Part shown: one piece after another, positions 20,431 to 32,950 of the stretch
Layout of the letters: the number at the start of each line of letters is the position of its first letter
How positions within the stretch are numbered: the first letter of the stretch is position 1
Source of the DNA: Ailanthus altissimus
Taxonomy: Eukaryota > Streptophyta > Magnoliopsida > Sapindales > Simaroubaceae
Length of the DNA stretch: 64,000 bases
Direction: 5' to 3'
Assembly: GCA_946807835.1 (NCBI GenBank)
Contig: OX327693.1
Span: forward strand, 7,271,501 to 7,335,500
The notes under the pieces: model-generated
Databases searched by the model: none
What the model saw: only the letters and a program-made list of their open reading frames with translations
What the model was told of the DNA's origin: nothing
Made by a program: the position numbers and the translations under genes

Positions 20431-21450
20431 TCAATTCACGTTCATATATAAAAACCAAATATTAAAACCTTATGCCCCTTTTCAAGCTTTTTCTCTCTTC
20501 TTGGCCTACCAACTGCCGTTCCTCACTTTCCATCTCTTTATTGTTTACTTGCCATTTTCATTTTAGCTCCTCCTATATAATTTCAATTAAGTCCACCACA
20601 TTTTATCTTTTTTTAGTAATTGCCCTTGAATCTTTACATGCTTGTTAGGTCAAGCCACGTTATATGGACTTAACCTAACAAATCTTCCCCTCCGAAGCTC
20701 CACCAAATCAGCTTTTTTCTATAAATTTAAAGTTTCTCTTTAGACAATGACTTAGTTATTATACTCGATTCATTTTTATTTTTATGAATTTTTTCATGCT
20801 ATAGTAACTTTAATTTTAGTACATCACACACTCAATGATATCTATCATCATAGTATTGGAGCCCTTACATGAAACAAAGGAGGAGATTTGCTAGATTTAA
20901 ATCCACATCATATGGGTTGGTTCAACATGAAAATAAATCTTAACCTAATAAAATTTGTTGGGTCAACTTATATGATGTTGACTTAACAAATCTTCGTCTC
21001 CACTTCATAAGAGGGCTCCACCAAATCAATTTTCTTCTATATGTTTAAATGTTTTTCTTAAACAATGACTTAGTCATCATATTTGATTCATTTTTATTTT
21101 TATGAATCTTTTCAAATTATGTAACTTCAATTTTAATGCATCACACACTCAATGATATATGATATTATAGTAATAGAGCTCCCATATGAAATAAAAAAGG
21201 AGATTTGTTGGGTTAAGTCCATATCATATGGGTCTAAACATGGAAGCAAAAGCTTGAGTGCTTTTACTAAACAAAGACAAAAAGGTGATGGACCTAGTTG
21301 AAATTATATGTGAAGGGCTGAAAATGAAAATGGCCATTAAATGGTAAAGAGATGAAAAGGAGGATGTTGGTTGGTTGGATGAGAAAAAAAAAAGCTTGAA
21401 AAAGGGTTTTGGGTTTTGATCTTTGTTTGATGTTTGAACGGTGATTTGAG
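20430..21450. mobile_element. Non-autonomous DNA transposon with about 200-bp terminal inverted repeats
   Basis: The left arm (about 20430-20650) and the inverse of the right arm (about 21225-21450) match along their length. Shared stretches include TTTTCAAGCTTTTT, ACTTGCCATTTTCATTTT versus ATGGCCATTTTCATTTT, and ATATAATTTCAA. Long TIRs with no coding capacity suggest a Mutator-like or similar non-autonomous element. The inner part is a direct duplication (period 318, for example CTCCACCAAATCA at 20698 and 21016). The target duplication could not be fixed. It separates exon 2 and the last exon of RNase copy C. Confidence 0.75.
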
Positions 21451-22020
21451 CTACGATTTTATTTAAAATTTTAAATATGAGTTCTTAGTATCTTGTTTTA
21501 CACATCTACATATGTTGATTTTTTTTTAATTTAGTCTCTATCATAGTTGTACTAACAAATACATGTATGAGATAAATTTGTTAAATTTGATATTATTGAA
21601 CTAAGACTAATATTTTTTTCTCTCAAAAGATTAAGATTAATATTTTTGATGTTATAAGTGAGCATATAGTGTGATTTAGAGAAGATATTATTTCAATCTC
21701 ATTATTATTACATAATAGTATTTTGAAATAGGACTACAATCCTATTATTTTTCTCAATTTGAGTTTTTCACATAAAATTATCATAATATTTTAATAAATA
21801 TATTATAATTTTTGATTTGGATAAAATCTATAACGAATTACTGATGACATAAATAGATTCCATCATTAATGTTTAATTGTAATATATTTCTATTAAAAAA
21901 TTTCTATCACTATACCCTCTTTTAGTATTAGTATTGGTTCCTGCCTCATTATGACTTACACAAAAGTAGAACAATAATTAATCAACTAAGCAATAAAAAG
22001 GTTCAATCAAACATACACTT
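21450..22020. other. AT-rich non-coding stretch
   Basis: No gene or repeat was recognised. It lies between the long-TIR element and the last exon of RNase copy C and probably belongs to the same disrupted gene. Confidence 0.4.
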
Positions 22021-22212
22021 AGCATTATACGCAATGCTATCGGGAATGCTTTCATCTACATGCCAGCATTATTGTGTAACCGTGACAAGCTTGTGAACTA
22101 TCAACTCTTCCAAATTATATTGTGCATAGAAGGTGATGATGGCAAAGTAATTGCTTGTCCTGGTCTTCCCGGAAGTATATGTGGCGACATGATTAAATCT
22201 CCACCATTTTAA
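22021..22212 (+). pseudogene. RNase T2 last-exon fragment (3' end of copy C or a separate copy)
   Basis: The open 64-codon piece encodes NAIGNAFIYMPALLCNRDKL, then NYQLFQIILCIEGDDGKV and ACPGLPGSICGDMIKSPPF before TAA. This is the C-terminal fold of plant T2 RNases: the L-Y-Q-I-x-L-C-V strand, then C-P...C-G...I...F-P-x-F with the last two disulfide Cys present. The first 17 or so codons of the exon and the splice acceptor are missing. It is in the same orientation as copy C, 2.2 kb downstream, so it is most simply the displaced end of that gene. Confidence 0.85.
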
Positions 22213-22821
22213 GTATAATTTGTTTTTCCAATGTAATTTTTATATTTGAGAATATGCAGGACAATGCTAGAGAGTTGTTGAAGCTGGAAAAGTCGAAATA
22301 AATTGATTTTTTTTTTAAATTTAAATAAATTAAATTTTTGAAAGAAATTTATTTTTAATTTCTTTAATGAATTCTCAACTTTGTGTTACTTTTCCGCATA
22401 ATTTTTTTTTTTCTTAATTAAAAAAGAAAATTTGTTTGGAAGCCTCGAATTTATAAGACAAGTTTAGAATTTAGGTAACGAAATTTATAAGATAGAAGTT
22501 TAGAATTAGTTAATAATAAAGTTTAAGATTTAAGTATCTAACTTAAAAGGTTAAACTGATAGGTGGAGGGACATTCTACTAATAAACTTAAATATTAACT
22601 TTTTTTTAGTTAATATTAAACAACCAACTCACTCAATAATCTCTCATTAAATGAAATTTTTATCAATAAAGAACCAATATTGGCCCTTTTATTGAACAAT
22701 AAGTTCATCCACCTTTCAGCTACTATTTAGTTTTGATACCATTTGTTGGAGGGTCTCAATCTCATAAAGAAAAAGTCTAGAATTGTGGTGTCCAATTGAA
22801 ATGAGTAATTTGATAGATAAA
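22213..22821. other. AT-rich non-coding stretch, 3' flank of the RNase fragment
   Basis: Non-coding. A short stretch ('AACTTAAATATTAACTTTTTTTTAG', about 22587-22610) recurs next to the right end of element W (about 25945-25975). I saw nothing else. Confidence 0.4.
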
Positions 22822-23637
22822 TGTTGAAAAATTGGTGATTCAACAATCTTGGTTGGATAAGAATTGAGATGAATACTAAAGTAGAGAGTCACAAGAAGTC
22901 TAAAACGTGTGGGACAGAAAAGGGGAAAGCGAAACAGGACTTAAAGACACGAAGAAAGTAAAGAAAACACTCAGGGGGGCCACCAAGGCTGAGCGTCGCG
23001 GCGCCCATCATAGACGCCCAGCGTTGCGATGATGGACACGACATGGCCAGCGCCGCAGCTCCCAGGGATGAGCGTCGCAATGCCAGGTGCAACAGAGAGT
23101 CAGTTTTTTATTCGGATTTCAAGTTTTGAGAAGTTTTAGACTTTCAAAACAAGTGGACTCTTACTCCAACAAGAAATAGGGTTAATAGGCACAAAATACA
23201 ACTTATATAAACCCTTGTAAACTCTTTAGTTGAGATTAAGCATTAAGAGAGACTCTAAGAGAGGGGAAGAACTAGGTAGACACTAAGTACTTGTGTGCGC
23301 TAGGGTGGAACCGTTGTTTGGGTGATCATTACTCGTGGTAAAGTAAGGGTTCACTAAACATTAGGTCCTTTTGAGGGTTCTTCACATTGGGTTTTCCTTG
23401 TAAAATCTCTAGGGAGTTAATAAGAGAAGTTAGGATCCTTGAATCTACCGTGGACGTAGACAATTTGTTGAACCACGTAAGATTGTGTTGTGCTCTTTTA
23501 TATTCTACTTTGGATTCTTACTATTTTGCTTGAGTAACAGGTTATTTTACTGCGTAAGGAGGTTATGGTTCAAGTTTGAACTTGAGGTTCTTCGCTTCAA
23601 CCTAATCTCAAGAGGGAGAAGAGTGTTCCATTCCTCA
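22822..23637 (+). repeat. 5' LTR of element W
   Basis: Runs from TGTTGAAAAATTGGTGATTC to CCTCA, 816 bp. It contains a GC-rich block (about 22970-23090), a TATATAAACCCT promoter (about 23205) and ends six bases before the primer site. The right LTR matches it across its length with many substitutions and small indels, so the insertion is old. Confidence 0.88.
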
Positions 23638-23643
23638 ATAAAC

Positions 23644-23655
23644 TGGTATCAGAGC
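23644..23655 (+). other. Primer binding site of element W
   Basis: TGGTATCAGAGC is the exact complement of the 3' end of plant initiator tRNA-Met, the standard Copia primer. It lies just inside the 5' LTR and proves the orientation. Confidence 0.95.
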
Positions 23656-23699
23656 TAAAAGTTTGATAATACACAATTGGAGTATTTAAACCATTACTT

Positions 23700-24400
23700 C
23701 AATCAAGTAAGAAATAGAGAAGTTCAATGGGATGAATGACTTCAATCTTTAGAGGAATAAGGCTAGGGCTCTACTAGTGAAGGAATTACTAGACTCATCC
23801 TTGGAGAAAGCCAGCTCCTCAACTAGCGATGAGACGATAACCTCAAAATTCGGGTAGAAAGATTGGGACACGATTCAGAAAAAGGCTCATAGCACTATAA
23901 TATTAGTATTGAGCGATGTAGTATTAAGGGAAGTTGGTGATGAGGAAACCACTTTGGGGCTATGGAAGAGACTCAAAGCATTATACATGAAGAAGTCTTT
24001 TACAAATAGACTTTTTGTGAAAAGAAACTACATCAGCTAATAATGCACGAGGGATCTTTATTGAGAGCTCACATTGACGAGTTCAACAAGATCATCATAA
24101 GTCTTGAGCAACTGAGCATCAAGACTGAAGATGAAGACAAGGCCATTATCCTGTTAAGTTTGTTGCCAAAGAGCTATGAGAGCTTTGTAGATACGCTATT
24201 GTATGGTAAGGAATCTTTAACGATGAATGACGTCAAGGCATCATTGAACTCAAAAGAATTAACAAAGAGATCTGAGTTTGAGAGTGGAGCAGCATTGTTT
24301 GCACAAGGAAGGAAGAACAACCAATCAAGGAGGAGATCTAAGAAGTGTTTCCATTGTAATAAGGAAGATTGAGTTTGTGAATGATTGTTTGAAATCAAAA
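23700..24400 (+). pseudogene. gag relic of element W
   Basis: A UBN2-type Copia gag is recognisable. An upstream decayed part reads LVLSDVVLREVGDEETTLGL (about 23905-23960). The open piece 24043-24372 has HEGSLLRAHIDEFNKIIISL, IILLSLLPKSYESFVDTLLY and the start of a CCHC knuckle, CFHCNKED, which then hits a stop instead of completing. The beginning (23700-23900) is full of stops. Confidence 0.8.
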
Positions 24401-24439
24401 GGCTAAGGAGGGTGGGCTGTAATTAGTACTGAGGAAGAT

Positions 24440-24800
24440 ATCGAAGTTCTAGACACATTGGTAGCCTTAAGGGAAAAGTACGCTGACAAATGGATACTAA
24501 ATTTGGGATGCAACGTCCATATGTGTTATGACAAATCGATGTTTACCAACTATAAAGCCAAGAGAGGTAAAGCTCTAATGGAGAATGACATGACTTGTGA
24601 GATTATGGGAGTTGGTGACATAAGGCTGATGATGCAAGGTGAAGAAACTAAGGACTTACATGGTGTAAGACATGTTCCTAAATTGAGGAGGAACTTGATA
24701 TCCCTAGGAAAGCTCGTTGAGGAAGGGTATTCGATTAGAGTGAAAAAAGGAAAACTAAGGGTAGAGAAATGACCTATAAGGTTTGAGGGTGAGAAGCACA
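24440..24800 (+). pseudogene. Protease relic of element W
   Basis: The open piece 24458-24772 is the Copia aspartic protease region: DKWILNLGCNVHMCYDK, then MGVGDIRLMMQGEE, LHGVRHVPKLRRNLISLGKL and LVEEGYSIRVKKG. The catalytic D-S-G has become N-L-G, so the enzyme is dead. About 300 bases of unrecognised sequence follow before the 3' LTR; integrase and RT are absent. Confidence 0.8.
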
Positions 24801-25102
24801 ATAAGGGGCTCTATGTGCTTACTGGGATGGCCATGAGTGGCCCAACGTGGGGTGTTGGGGTAATACAGACCACTAGGCGACATCCAAATCATGCTCACTG
24901 AGGTGATGGGGGTCGAAAATGAATGCAATGCATCCATACCCTATGCAAGTGCACGAATGCTTTTGGAGACCAAAGTTACTAGCCTGGGGAAAGTTAAGTC
25001 TTGGTGGAGATTTAACTAGACTCAACTCTAGGTGATAGAGTATTGGTGTGGATCGAATCCCGAAACCTTCTTATTTGGAAGATTTTGAACCAATGAATGG
25101 TT

Positions 25103-25926
25103 TGTTAGAAAATTGGTGATTCAACAATCTTGGTTGGACAAGAATTAAGATGAATACCAAAGCTGAGAGTCACAAGAAGTCTAGAACGTGTGAGACATGG
25201 ATGGCGAAGTTTAGGACGTGTGGGGCACAAAAGGAGAAGTGAAACCGGACTCGAAGAGTAGAAGGAAGCGAAGAAAACACACAGGAGGGGGGGCACCAGG
25301 GCTGAGCGCCGCTGCATCCATCACAGAAGCCTAGCGCCTCGGTGATAGGCACGACATGGACAACACCGTCGTGCCCAGGGATGGGCGCCACAACGTCAGA
25401 CGCGACAGGGAGTCTATTTTTTATCCGAATTTTACGTTTTGGAGAGTTTTAGACTTCCAAAATAAGTGGACTCTTACTCCAACAAAGTAGGCACGAAATA
25501 CACCCTATATAAACACTTGTAAACCCTTTAGTTAAAATTAAGCATTAAGGGAGACTCTAAGAGAAGGGAAGAACTGGGTAAACACTAAATGCTTGTGTGC
25601 GCTAAGGTGGAACTGTCGTTTGGGTTATTATTGTAAGGGTTCCCTAAACATTAGGTCCTTTTGAGGGTTCTTCACATTGTGCTTTCCTTATAAAATCTCT
25701 AAGAAGTTAATAAGAGAGGTTAGGATCCTTAGACCCACCGTGGATATAGACAATTTTTCGAACCACGTAAGATTGTGTTGTTCTCTTTTATATTCTATTT
25801 TGAATTCTTACTATTTTATTTGATTAATATATTATTCTGCTACAAAAGGAGATTAAGATTCTAGATTAAACTTGAAGTTCTTCGCTTCAACCAAATCTTA
25901 AGAAGAAGGAATGTGTTTCCTCCTTA
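25103..25926 (+). repeat. 3' LTR of element W
   Basis: Begins TGTTAGAAAATTGGTGATTC and ends CCTTA (the terminal CA mutated to TA), 824 bp. It includes its own version of the GC-rich block (about 25280-25405) and a CTATATAAACACT promoter near 25505. No clear polypurine tract precedes it. Confidence 0.87.
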
Positions 25927-26870
25927 AAAAATAAGTAAACTATCTTACTTATAAACTTAAATATCAACTTTTTTTTACTTAATATAAAATCAATTTACTT
26001 AATAAATTTTTTTTTTAACTTTTTCAATACTGCTATTTGGCCTGCGAGGCACCATCTCAAACTCAAAAAGCACGCATTACACGTGAATTGCTTTGCATTT
26101 ATTATTTTTTTTTTTAAAAAAAATACTAGACTTCTCTTTGTGTCACCATCAACCACGAGGATCATGACAACGATGACGAAGATAACAACAAACAAAATAT
26201 ATACTCATAATAAATTTGTAATATATTTATTTATTAAAATTTATTGTTAGATACAGAATTATAAACTTTTTATTATTTTGAATTTCTAAGTATTAATATT
26301 AGTTTATGGGTTACATATTAAATGTCACAAAACATAATATTGTTATCTTGGTAGTTTAATTATTTTAATTTTTTGCGTTTGCACCACCACCATTTAAGTT
26401 CAATTCCTTGTAGTTTATATATTTTCTTTTTTCTTTTATTGAGATTGAAATTTAATGTAGGTAACTTAAATCGCAATGTAAAAATGTTTAACTTCTAAAA
26501 ACTTTAAGAAAGAAGCTGAAAAAGAAAATATTAGAAGAGTAACCGACTATTTTTAAAACTATAAAGAGGTAACGAACTAAATTTAAAAAACTATAAAAAG
26601 GTAATGAGTTAATTAAAATTTTATAAAGAAATAACGAACAATTTTAACCTTGAATAAATTGGATTTCTTGAAAGATGTTTATTTATAATTTTTTTTAAAT
26701 GACTTTCTCAATCCTGTATTAGTTTCTAATACATGGTTCACTAACTTAATATTTATTTGTTTATGTTTGGTATTATATAATAAAGTTAGCTTATATATAT
26801 TAATTAATTGTACATTATTAATTATTTATTTTGTTGTTTATTAAAAGTGATCAAATAAAGTTTATTTATT
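25927..26870. other. AT-rich non-coding stretch
   Basis: No gene or clear repeat was seen; contains poly-T runs and three diverged direct repeats of 'TATAAAGAGGTAACGA' near 26560-26640. Confidence 0.4.
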
Positions 26871-28495
26871 ATTGGACTTTTAGGGCATCACGTATGGAAT
26901 GAACTTTAATGTGTAGAGATCAAGTTATTTTATTTTATTTATTTTATGATGGGCCAAAATAAAATAAAACACTATAAATAATAGGTTGAGATCCCCAGTC
27001 TAAACCCTAATATATTATTCATTCACATCTCATCAGTGACTGACGGTATCTTTTCTCTCATAAAGAAAAGGTTTAGACGTGGAAGACATCAACTCCAATT
27101 TTATGCGTCTCCATAAATTTAGGTACGCTTTCAATTTTATTCTTCTTTATAATTTAACATGAGATCTTGACTATGATGATTATTTCACCAATTAAAATTT
27201 TTATCCAATAATTCATTCTTGATATATTCATAAAAATTGGGTCAAAAAATCCGCATAATGCAACACTCATATGCGTTAATGTATGTCATCATTAAGTTTA
27301 ATAATGGGTTGTGTTAAAATGAGTCATATGGCATTAAATTTTGCTCATTTAAATTTGACCTGTTAACCCTTAATTTGTCTCATTTTTATTTTTATCAATC
27401 AAATAATAAGAAATATGAAAAAAAAAGATCAATTGTTGTTGCATAAAAGCAAATCCAATAATAATGGAAAATGCAGCTTAATGTAAAATTGCAAAAAGTA
27501 GAAACCCATGTTTAGTTGAAAAACACAACCTTAAAACCCAAGAAAGGCCTAAATTATTTTACAAATATTATTCTTCATTGATCAATCGGTTTTAAGATTG
27601 GTTTCCAAATATCTTTCTTTTTCTCTTCCTTTTATCTTTTAGATTTGGTGAATTGAGTTTATCACAATGATCTTAATTTCATTCATACTGTATCCATGAA
27701 GAGAGATTTGATATACTATTTTTTTTTTTAATTTTGTGAACCTCAACAGAATATGGAGAAATTTGTTAATATAAAACTTAATGTACTAAGAATTTAAGTG
27801 AAAATAATGTTAAATTAATACAATTGTAGGGTTTTCTTATATAGTTATGAAATAAATTAAGATATTTTTATTTTCTTAAGTATATTTATTATAATTGTAG
27901 GTTCATTATTCTTTTTATAAAGATTTGAGATTTAATGTCTATATAAAGACATGTAATTATTTTTCAGACTGAAAATATAGCATCAAATTTCTCTATGTAA
28001 AACATATTGCTAAAAAAGCAATTAGGAAGTTTTAAAATAAAGACCAAGAATTTTTCTCTTTCTTGTAACAAGAAAGTTAAAATCTTTCTTTTATAAGCCA
28101 AATCTAAAGGTTGGATAGTCAAAAAGAAGAAAGGCAAACCTAGATAAAGACCTTAAGTCTAGGGTTTTTAATCATCAATTTCTTTCTATTCTCTTTAGGT
28201 AGAAAAAGAGAAAGATAGAGATATAGAGAGGAATAATAGTAGTTCTAGAGAGAGAACATTTTTTAGAGAGAAAAAGTGAAGAAATGTGCTAGAACATCTC
28301 TATAATTCGATTCTCTAAAATATTTTGAGATATAATACAGTACTAAACTTGTTGTTCAGCTTAGGGAGTGGACCCAGGTTCATGAAAACTGAACTACTAT
28401 AAATTTTGATGTTCTTTCTTGTTTTTATTTTTACTATATATTAGTTTTAAATTCTTGATTATTTGAGTCTTGGGTTGGACTGCAATTTTTCTACA
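26870..28495 (+). repeat. Probable 5' LTR region of Copia element P
   Basis: The 3' border is set by CA at 28494-28495, directly followed by G and a primer site. A promoter-like CACTATAAATAATAGG and a CT-rich 5' transcript region ('TCTAAACCCTAA') lie at about 26970-27015, as in other plant LTRs. The 5' border was not found and the region may contain an insertion (27130-28200 is featureless). Confidence 0.4.
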
Positions 28496-28496
28496 G

Positions 28497-28508
28497 TGGT
28501 ATCAGAGC
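28497..28508 (+). other. Primer binding site of Copia element P
   Basis: TGGTATCAGAGC, complementary to initiator tRNA-Met, lies one base after a terminal CA. It marks a second plus-strand Copia element that is distinct from element W. Confidence 0.92.
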
Positions 28509-28559
28509 ATAAATTTCTAATAATAGTATCAAAGCCAAAGGTTCAAAGGATTAAAAAAA

Positions 28560-30570
28560 ATGACTCAAGGGTAAATGATCAATAATCAAAGAATGGCAAC
28601 CACTAAGTTTGAGATGAAGAATTTTAATGAGCAGAGGCTTTAGTCTATAGTAGAAAAAGATAAAAGCCTTGTTGGTTCAATAAAAGGTTGCTAAAGCCTT
28701 ACTGGAGCCAAAGAAGAAAGAAGGGACTTCAGTAACTGATGAAAAAATGGCAAAGATGGGTGAAAATGTATTTAACACCATTATCTTACAGTTATCCAAC
28801 AACGTACTATGACAAGTTATAAAGAGATCACAACAAAAGAACTTTTGAGTAAGTTTGAAAGCCTATATATGTCTAAATCTTTATCCAGTAAGATCCTTCT
28901 TTAAAAAAAAGATTATTTTGCTTTTAGATAGATCCTGAAAAAAGTTTAGAAGAGAATCTTGATGAATTCCAAAGAATTTGTATAGACTTGACAAATATTG
29001 GAAAGCAATCAATGATGAGAAATTAAGCTATTATTGTCTTAAATTCTATGCCAAGTTCTTATAATGAAGTAAAATCTGTAATTAAATATGGCAAAGATAG
29101 TTTTACTTTAAAGGATTACTTGATTGCCTTAAAACTAAGAGAACAAGAAATAAATTTTGAAGAAAGAAGGTAATTAAAAACAATCTGCTTATCAGAGGAA
29201 TACTAGAGAAAAATGAGAAAGGAAATATAGAGGAAAGTTTAACTATAAGTCAAAGACTAGTGAAAAAAGTGTTATTTCTATGGAAAGAATGGGCACTTAA
29301 ATAGAAATTGTTGTGTAAGAATTGAGAAATTAAAAGAAAAAGGGTTCAAATTATGTAAATGTAGTGGTAGCATTGGATAGATATGACAATGTAGATATTC
29401 TCACAATTTTAGTGGAGGAAAATATGAAAGATTGGGTCATAGATTCTGAATGTGCTTACTACATAAGTCTTAACAAGGACTTGTTTGATTCATATAAAAA
29501 ATATGAAAGGGGTAAGGTATTAAAATGATAACAATTCATACAAGGTAATTAGGATGTGTACAATTCTTATAAAGTTGCATGATGGATCAATAAGAATCTT
29601 AAAAGATGTGAGATATGTTCCTGAATTAAATAAGATCTAAATCTTTAAAAGTTTTGGATGAATCAGGATACGCTTATAAAATTAAAAATAGCCAGTTAAG
29701 AATTAGCAAGGATTCTATGCTTATGATAAAGGGAAATAAGCAAGTTAGTTTATATATTTTACAAATGAGCACTATCATTAATATACTGTTGCTGCTGCTC
29801 ATGCAGGGTATAATGCAACTGAGTCGTGGTACAAAAGGTTAGGTCACACAGGGAACCGTGCTTATTACAGTTAGGAAAACAAAGTCTCATTAGGAATAGA
29901 AGGCTAGGTAAGTTAAAATTTTACAAAATATATACATTGAAAAAAAGAATATCAGGTTAGTTTCAACAGCAACAATTATAAGACAGATGGAGTTCTAGAA
30001 TTCATCAATGTTAACTTATAGGGGCCAACAAATACAACAACATATAATGGTGATGGATATTTTCTATTATTGGTTGATGACTATGCAAGGAAGGACCATG
30101 TGGAAGTTAATGAGTCAAGAAAATCTTATAGTAAGATAGAGAGATCTCACCTTAAGGTGGAGTTACAGCCGCAAACGCCTCTTAGAAGTAATATATAAGC
30201 TAAACTAGAAGAGGATCTATAGCCTTAAACTGAACATGAACCAACACATCTACAAATAGAAGTCTAAGACAGAGACCTAAAATAAAGTCCTAAGACAAAA
30301 ATCCAAAACAAATAAAACAAAGTTCCAAGATAGACCTGAGACATAGGCTCGAGACAGAGACCGATAGGTGATGTATGGTTACAAAGATTTGTTCAAAAAC
30401 TTAAACTAGTCAAATTAGTAGTAACAGTATTTTTAGATAATCAGTGAGATATTTAAGGAGTTAATTTCTTGTGTAAGAGTAAAGTTAGAGAAGATAAGCA
30501 TTAAAGAAATTTTCGCTGATTTGGATATGGAGATAATGTCTACGAACAAATTTAGGTTATGCTTGGGACT
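28560..30570 (+). pseudogene. Copia element P gag-pol relic, internally deleted
   Basis: Pieces of a Copia polyprotein follow in order. Gag: MATTKFEMKNFNEQRL near 28590, and LDPEKSLEENLDEFQRICID near 28930. Protease: MKDWVIDSECAYYIS near 29425 (D-S-G changed to D-S-E). Pre-integrase: LDESGYAYKIKNSQLRISKD at 29650. Integrase start: YFLLLVDDYARKDHVEV near 30060. The frame then jumps to the end of RNase H, KEIFADLDMEIMSTNKFRLC near 30505. Integrase core, RT and most of RNase H are missing, and stops occur throughout. No 3' LTR was recognised. Confidence 0.75.
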
Positions 30571-32940
30571 ATTGTATATTGATAAGGGGCAACAAAAGTA
30601 AAATAAGAGCTGAATAATAAGAATTATACTAGATATAAAGACTAAATTACTTTATGACCAAAAGTAGGTATGTAAAAAAATATATCCTTAGGATGCTTCA
30701 ATATAGAATATAAATATTAATTATTGTATATTAATTAAACTTTATCTTGACTTTTGGATGAAATATTAAGAGCCATAGACTATTATCTTGTACTTTAAAT
30801 TGTTAACAAATTGACAGTATCATTATGTGCCATATTTTATTATGTTAATCATATTAATTGTTACTTTGGATTATTTTCCTTGTTATATGTATGTGTATAA
30901 AATATTAATCAAGTGAATAAAGTCGCTCATTATTTGATGTACAATTTTATAAAAAGCCAATATTTTATTTTAATTAAAAAAACTTCAACTTAAATTAAAC
31001 ACTAACGTTTTATAAAATTGAGCACTAAATAATGAACAACTTATAAAGATATATTAATAAGTTTATAAGAAATTAATCTCATTCTAAATTTAGGTAAGAT
31101 TTGTGATATATAAAATTTGCACACAAACATTACTAACGTTTTTTGAAAATATAGAAAATGTTGTTGAAAATACTTGTGCATAATTTAAGGATAGTTAGGT
31201 ATAGATATATTATGGGTTTAAAACTATAAATCTTGTGCAAAGTGAAAGTAAATGCATATTTTACAAACATATAATTATAAAGTGAAAATAGTATTTATCA
31301 AATACTTTAATTATTGTATGTCGAAAGAAATCAACCTTAGTACTTATCTTTTTGAGAGATTAGTTTTTTTGTTGATATCTTTTTGTTAAGAATTTTTTTA
31401 ATGTGTATTCTAAATAAATTCTATACACGTATAGAAGACTTAATTCACAAATAATCAAGAACATAAAAGTGTGTTAATAAAAATTATAAAATAAATAACA
31501 AGACATAATTTATACATAATTTGATAAAATACTTACGTTCACAAGGGATCTATGATCTAACTTCTTTTATTAATAAGTTCATTAAGTATCTACTACATCA
31601 CTATAATCTTACAAGACCTCTTAGTATTTTTTATTGTAGACTTCTAAGTATCTCTTAGATCACTATAATTTTTACAAGACCTCTTAATATCTATCATTCT
31701 TTATAAAAGATTTTATCAAAAAATACAAAAATAGTCCGGGCCTTCTTAAAAGGTTTTTTAGTACTCTTTTTATTCACACAAAATTAAAAATATCATCAAA
31801 GGTTTTACCCTAATGTGCCACACATTTAGTATCTATTTAATTCCTCTATTCTCTTTTATATTTACATCTTGATGCTTAACTAATTTTACGGGTTTACAAG
31901 AATTTATATAATGCTTATAAAGTTCTTAAAAACTTTAAATCTAATTGGAATAAGAGTCATTGCTTGTGATAGTCTAAATTCCACTTTAAGAAATCAAATT
32001 CAAGCAAAAACAAATTCTGAAGTTGCACCTTTGTAATTTTTTCTTCTTGTTGCTACAGCGTTGCGGCGTTAGTGCTTCTATCTCTAGCGCTATGGTGCTA
32101 AATAGCCAACGCCATAATATTGAGACCTGTAACTTGATACCTGTGTTTTTATACTTTTTCTTGCTTTCAATTCTTCGTCTTACTCCTTTCTTGTACACTC
32201 ATCGTACTAAATTTTTTATTGACTCTTCATTTAGTATCCATCTCAATTTATATTCATACAAAATTATTAAATCACTAATTTTCAACATTATACTTTTAAA
32301 ATTAATCATAAACAGAATTTTATACCAAAAGTCTTCAACAAAGGGATCTTTATTAGATATTTAAAATAGAAGGATTTAATTAATTGATCTGGTAAGGTTT
32401 TACTTCATTTGTATTTTGTTAAATAACAAGGACTTGACTGAAAATTACTCCATTCATCTACATGTCGGCGAATCAAAATATAATATGAAAATAATTTCAA
32501 CGTATTTATGATCATCACGAGTTTGTAAGATATTGTAATTCTAGCTGTTCGGTCAAATTTCAATTTTTTTTTCTTCTTAATGTTATTAAGATCTGCACGA
32601 GTTTCCAAACATATACTGTACTTTATTAGTATATTTTCATAAGAATTCATTGCTTTTCAAATTTTTTAAATTTTTTTGGGGGAATATATGCTCTTAATTT
32701 TAAATAAAATAATAATCCTTTTTTTTTAATTATTACGAGTTACTGAAAAAAATAAAATAGAAGAAAAAAGTCCCCTAACCGAATGCCCTTCCTCGTGGAT
32801 CTATTGTCACAAACATTTAGGATGTTATTCTTTCAACTTTTTCATGTAAAATTCTGTCACGCAATTAATGTATTTAAATTTGTTGGTATCAACTGTGAAT
32901 TTAATTTGTTTTATCAAGATATTTGGTTTTTTGAGGAATG
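30570..32940. other. AT-rich stretch with a possible LTR remnant
   Basis: There is no coding feature. About 31490-32360 has LTR-like character: a 'ACTTACGTTCACAAGGGATC' stretch, repeated 'ATCACTATAAT..TTACAAGACCTCTTA' units at about 31600-31690, and a GC-rich block at 32055-32120 with GCG/CGC words. No termini or partner copy were found, so it is only a candidate. Confidence 0.35.
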
Positions 32941-32950
32941 GTATTGTTTT

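Larger units (their letters stand above)
22822..25926 (+). mobile_element. Copia-like element W, internally deleted, with both LTRs
   Basis: Two similar LTRs (22822-23637 and 25103-25926) enclose 1.46 kb that holds a tRNA-Met primer site, a decayed gag and a protease but no integrase, reverse transcriptase or RNase H. It is therefore a deletion derivative that could move only with help. Flanking bases ATAAA (22817-22821) and AAAAA (25927-25931) may be a mutated 5-bp target duplication. Confidence 0.85.

Noticed and set aside
32023..32364. 113-codon plus-strand frame
   Set aside because: AT-rich, no motif, and overlaps a probable LTR remnant.
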